From Hanleya hanleyi (taxonomy: Eukaryota; Mollusca; Polyplacophora; Lepidopleurida; Hanleyidae): 64,000 nucleotides of DNA. Positions 47,001-53,000 of the stretch are shown here, piece after piece. Within the stretch, counting starts at the first letter, position 1. Each line of letters starts with the position of its first letter. The stretch lies in assembly GCA_036873755.1 (NCBI GenBank), contig JAVTVY010051652.1:1-64000 (forward strand), read 5' to 3'. Both the position numbers and the translations under genes were made by a program. The notes below the pieces were generated by a model, which had not been told where the DNA came from, did no database searches, and was given only the letters and a program-made list of their open reading frames with translations.

Positions 47001-50000
47001 TGGCATTTAAGTGATAACAGGTTTGATTTGGTAACAAACACCAACATTATTTATAAATGTTTAATTTTTCACTCATGATGCCTGATTGTTGGTTGGACTC
47101 GACCTAGCTTTTATTGTGATGCTCTTCTGTTGTGACAATGGCTCATTGTAAAACATGAAGTGAAGCGTTTCCTGTGGCACTATAAAGGTATAATAAATAA
47201 AGAAACGTTGCTAAATTTGGATATATAATTCATGTAAGCGGAAATTCATTTCTATGTGACTTGACATGTTAGTATATGCAACAATGACCGACCATTTGGC
47301 ACTATGGGAAATCCCGTAAATTCACATCACTTTGTCTTACATTACCAATATCCCTGAATTTGGGACCCATTTTGTTAATCCCAGATTATCGGAGTTTGTT
47401 GGTATACATTTTTTATGGATCGATCCAAGATTGCTATATAGCCATGCTAAATAGCAAAGATTGTCTTCATGTAAGACTGTCTGAATTACTCTCCTCTTTT
47501 AGGCCATAAAAAGTTAATTAATTGTTTCTCAAGTGGCGCCGCATCCTCGATTTCTCTCCTGCTGGGCGCTTTTTTTTCACTTTTTGAAAAAAAAAAAAAA
47601 AAATCTGCCGCATCCCTGGCATACTGTCCGCTCCCATTCTTTTTATTGCATGTGTAAATGTGCTTGTAAACTGTGTTTATTCGTTGTAATGTCTATTCGT
47701 TTCCCAAAAATGGTGTTTTACTATGTTTGTGAAAAAGAAAAATGCTTTAATACGTACAGAGATGTCATCGCCATGATCGTATCGATCACAAAATAGTTTA
47801 CAACCGGCAGTTGCGCGAACTCGTTCCAGTTTCAAACCAAACTGCGCATATACAAAAATCAGACCTGAATATAAGCGGAAGCGGATTGCCGTATGTTTTT
47901 ATTATGTAAATTTCGCTTCTCCGTTATCGTAATTTTATAAATAGCGAATAGTATATTTATCATAACATTATTTATTAAAATCTTCGTCATAAAATGTGCA
48001 CATTTCAACACGAAAGGCTGTAAATTAAAGAAATATTTTCATCCTAGTCTCCGGTTCCAGCGTCAGTTATGCTTTTCAGTATGCTCTTTGCCTAGTTTAA
48101 ACAATTCATCGGAAATGGGTCCAATGAAATGAAATTTGTGATTGTATTTTTACCGCATTTTTTATCCGTTTTCACAATGCTGGTTTCAGCATACATTGCT
48201 GAATGTCGAGAACGTGGGGCGGTTAACATGCTGAAGGACTGGACAATTATACAGGTTAGCCCAAGTGCCACCGTGATCGAGGTCCTGAACGAGGTGACCG
48301 GTATCACCCGATGCCCAGATTTCGACGACGCGATATCGTGTACAATTGGAAAATCTAAGCAGGACGGAGATTCCATCCCACTTCAGGCCACAATCGGAGA
48401 AGCAGTTGATTTGTTTGGCAATTTTCTTAGATATAAAATAGATGTACAAGAAACTGACGACGCCCCTCAGCCGAGTACAGCAGACCCGGGTGAAAATTGC
48501 ATTTATTTCATAGAATATTTCATTTTGTGTGTGTTTAAACATATATGGTCTTCCCGGCTTGTAAAAAAAAAAAAAAAAAAGATAAAAAACCGCCCGCATC
48601 CTTCCTTGAAAAAAAAATAAAAAATAAAAAAAAAAACCGCCCGCCCGCTCCTGAAAAAAAAACCCACTTGAGAAACAATTAATTAATTTTTTATGGCCTT
48701 ACATGAAAATCCCCTGACAAAAATAATCGATTTGTTCAAGTTTGTTGCAATTTGTTTACACCAATATCAGGTCTGTCAATCTTGTTGAACTTAAGTTTGA
48801 TTTTTTGTGTCATTTTTTAGAATTTAATGACAGTTGACCAATCTTGGCCTTGGCCTTTTTTTCAATGTCAAATTATATGGTAAAAGTGGAGTTACATGTA
48901 CCAGAGTTAGTAAAAAATACCTCTGGAAGGAAAATACCTCTGGAAGGTGCTTAGCAGGAAAAGGATAGATCAAGGACTGATTGGTCTGTTGTCACGGTTA
49001 TGTTACTGTGTCTTCTTTACAAGACTGGAAATTGTTGGAAGCAGCATTAAAATCCTTCTCAATCACTCGCTCATTGACCAGAATTTTGATGAATGTGAAA
49101 TGATACTGACACTAGCTCATGATGCTTTAGAACTATCTTTTCTAGATGCAGATTTGTTTATTGATCCCAACCCTATCGATATTGATGGTCTTTGACCTAT
49201 TATCGATATTGATGGTCTTTGACCTATTATCGATATTGATGGTCTTTGACCTATTATCGATATTGATGGTCTTTGACCTATTATCGATATTGATGGTCTT
49301 TGACCTATTATCGATATTGATGGTCTTTGACCTATTTTCTAAGGTCAAATTATAAATGATAAAGGTAAATTGTTCACCACTGATGTTTATTACAATACAT
49401 ATATCTTGAACAAGTATCATATTGAAGATGAGTAATCCTAACCAATTTTTCAAGATCAAACTATCTGACAAAAATATAGGATCAATGTGGTTGATGCAAT
49501 ATCTCCTGAAATATTATCGACAGCTTTTTCAAATTTGCATATGCAACAGGTTATTAGTCCTAGTCTTATCAAATGAGAGAGACCTTGACCTACTTCTCAC
49601 ACCGTACATGTACCTTTCACATATAATAGCTACAATTATATAGCATGAAGAATTCTAGTTTCTCCTACAACATATGTACACCTGTTATGTCAATATAACT
49701 GAACTATGATCAAACTTCTCTGATTTAAATTGCACATGCATCTTAAGCCTTTCACCGATTTATCATTGGGTTTAGCTTAAAAAAGGCTAGGTGTACAAAT
49801 TTCAACAGGGAATGATCAGTGAAAGGGTTAAGAGGTGAGGGGGTTTGGCCTATTATTGGGTATTTCATCATCATGGCGTCCTGATGTTATGATCTAATTA
49901 TATCCATTTAATATGCTGATGCACCCAGAAGAATGCCCATGATGCTTTCTATTACAATACATTCCACTGCATCAAACTCTTGGATCATGCTTAATGACTA

Positions 50001-53000
50001 CAATAAATTGTTTCGTGACCATTTGACGGGATTACTTTCAGGGTGCCAATGTTGATGATGTCAACTGTGACCATGGTTACAGCATTCAGTCTCCTGCTGC
50101 TGCTGAGGGTGACGGACCAGAAGAGTCCATTGAAGATACAGATGGGACACTAAGTAAAGAAAACTCTAATAAAGGCACAGACGAACCCGCGGGAACAGAA
50201 CCCAACAAAGACACAGAGGAATCTATGGAAACAGTAGGGACAGTTGAGGTTGAAACTGAACAGACAAGGGGAACAACTGGAGAGTCCAGTGCAGCACCTA
50301 AAGCAGAGTTCCCTCCCCTTGAACAATCAAGCTTAGATCCTCTAAGTACTGCAGTTGAGATGGTCCTGAATAGGGACATCAGACCTAGTCCAGCAAATAC
50401 TCCCATTAAGAAGGGGAAAGGGAAACATGAGTGTGAACATTGCGGTTTGATATGTTCTGGATTTATTAAACTTCAAAGTAAGTGTACACTGTTAATCCAG
50501 CACTGATTCTAAGGGATTCCTGTCATATAACATGTACAATGTTGAATTTATCTTAGACCTCTCAGTTTGGCACTGTTTGTATAGCACCTATTTGTCTGTT
50601 TGTCCTTGCATACTTAATTCCATTCAGAAGTGTCGTGATACATGGAACTGGTCTATACCAAAATCTACCCGTTCTGGCTTTTACAGATGATCTCTAGAAT
50701 TCTATTTGATTGTCACATATTTTAGTATTTCTGGCTGATAATTCTGTTAGAAAACAAGGTGAAATGCATCATCCATTGAATAACTATTTCACATGCAGAG
50801 CAACATGATTTTGATCCAGCTGATCAAAAACTTTTAGAAAAATAGAATATTCTAATTACTAAAACTAATTCAGGGCCTTTGGTACTTACCGGAAGTTCTC
50901 TGCACCAACACACCCCTAGTGGAACAAGGGAGATAAAACCCTTTCTGAACTGGGCTAAAACTCTGATCTTCAGTAAAGTGCTGCTAAGGTCAAAATGTGA
51001 ACAGTAGTTATAGTTTCTTGTGAACACAATATCTGAGGAGCAAACTGAGCTAGTCCTGATATTTAGCACAATATTATGAGGGCATTTAGGTTAAGTTTGG
51101 TCAGGACTGACCTTGACCTGTTTGCAAAGTTCTCGGAGATCAAAATATCTCGTAGATCAAAATAACAGTTATATTTGCTTGTGTACAAAGAGAGCTAAAG
51201 ATTGGATCTTTGGCACAATGCTTCACATATGAAGGCCTCCGATCAAGTTCACTCTGGACTGACCTTGGCCTATTTTCAAAGGTCACAATGGTCAGAATGT
51301 GACCACGAGTAATAAAATGCTCATAAGGACCCTTATGTCATGTTTATTTGGAGAGTGTTTTGGAGCGAATTTGTGTAGTGATTCAAATGTGCGCTCACTG
51401 ATACACAGGACCTATGAAGTAGGGTGGTCACCTAAGTAGGTCAAATTGTCATCAAAGGCAGGCCAGCTCAGAACTTGCTGGTAACAGTCACCTAATGCAT
51501 GTTCATGCCAAAAATCAAGGTTCTAATGTCAACGGTTCTCCTTATTTTGCCGGAGAAAGGAGTCGGAATAAATTGTAAAAATCTCAAGATACTTGGTGGC
51601 GGTGGGGGGAAATGTGAAGGGAAATAGAGGCTGGAAACTGGCGGGGAAGGTATATGGAATTTGTGGGTAATGTTAACGGTATGGGGAGGATATCAAAGGT
51701 TATAGCCATAGTTGTAGCGAGAGATAGGAATACATGGATACCTCGAAGATGATTTGGGTCAAATTTTCATCAGCTCAGAACTTGCTGGTAACAGTCCCCT
51801 AATGCAACGGTTCTCCTTATTCTGCTGATGAAAGGATTCGGATGGACTCACTCACGCATTACCAGACAATTTGCAAATGAGAGCCTACTTCATAGGAACA
51901 TGGTTTGTACACTACCTTGAAAACCTTAAAAAACCTTGACAATAACAATTTAGAATTTAAGGTCTAAAAAAGAAAAGAAAATGCGAATTTTTGTCAGTTG
52001 TTGATAATTCAATTGTCATGTTGTTGTCATGTGAAAGTCATTTGGTGAAACTAACAACATCAGAGGGATATATTCCAAATCTATTCGATTTTGACAATGT
52101 ATGAACAATACATTGATTGACAGGACATTAATACTCATGTTTTAGTAAAACAATGTAGAAAATTAATCTGTATAGCTTCAGTGACCGTTGAAGTAATTTT
52201 CCTTGAAAACAGGAACTGTTACCTTGAAAACAGAAACTGTTACCTTGAAAACAGGAACTGTTACCTTGAAAACAGAAACTGTTACCTTGAAAACAGGAAC
52301 TGTTACCTTGAAAACAGGAACTGTTACCTTGAAAACAGGAACTGTTACCTCGAAAACAGAAACTGTTATCTCAAAAACAGGAACTGTTACCTTGAAAAGG
52401 CCCTGAAAATTAGAAGCTTCAAGTTGTACAAACCCTGCTGACAGGCTGCCTGCTAGTCACTCAGCTTGTCAGTTGATAATATATGTATGTACATTGTATA
52501 TAATATATGTATGTATATATACCTTGTAGTTCACATGAGTACCCACACTGGAGAGAAGCCATTCCAATGTGTCACATGTGGTGCTAAAGTCAGTTCTACA
52601 AAGTCTCTACGACAACATCAATTGAGACACCAGGGAGAGCTGGATCGGAGAATGTAAGTTATCTATTGTTTTCTTCATTGTGACAAAATGTCTAGTGCCA
52701 TACACATATTTCAGAGACACTCAATGTCATGGAAGTGTAATTCATTATTCATGTTATTTTGTAACCATCTATCTGATTAGTCAATAGCAATGATTCAATT
52801 CAAATTTCTTGAATCTCCTGCTTTCAGTGTGTATAAACAAGATGACATTGTATATCACACGGATAGGAGCCCCCACACCACCAGTCCGATCCATGGCATT
52901 CCGCTTTCTCATCATCTACAGGCCTCGATATAGTAGGCGATCGAACCGATCGATCACCCCTCGATCGCCTCAACGAGATTTCAGCAGAACGATAATTTGA

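Larger units (their letters stand above)
40869..47065 (+). mobile_element. DIRS-type tyrosine-recombinase retroelement (coding degenerate)
   Basis: The hallmark DIRS architecture is complete. Inverted terminal repeats lie at 40869-41048 and 46869-47065, with 129 bp (40889-41017 versus 46893-47021) exactly reverse-complementary. A 95-bp internal complementary region lies at 46728-46822, just inside the right ITR. Its left 41 bp are the exact reverse complement of the element's left tip (40869-40909). Its right 54 bp are the exact reverse complement of the right tip (47012-47065). The implied circle junction is at 46768/46769. The right ITR extends beyond the left one, as in other DIRS elements. 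The interior (41.1-46.7 kb) is GC- and CpG-richer than its surroundings. It has broken frames resembling an SR-rich Gag, but no reverse transcriptase, RNase H or tyrosine recombinase motif was found. The element sits in sense orientation in the large intron of the zinc-finger gene. Confidence 0.85.

Noticed and set aside
49174..49336. CRISPR array (short regular repeats)
   Set aside because: The units are contiguous with no spacers, and the context is a eukaryotic intron. The same applies to 52201-52397 and 56932-57020.
52181..52441. ORF of LENRNCY repeats
   Set aside because: It is a product of a 21-bp minisatellite; the overlapping frame is equally open.
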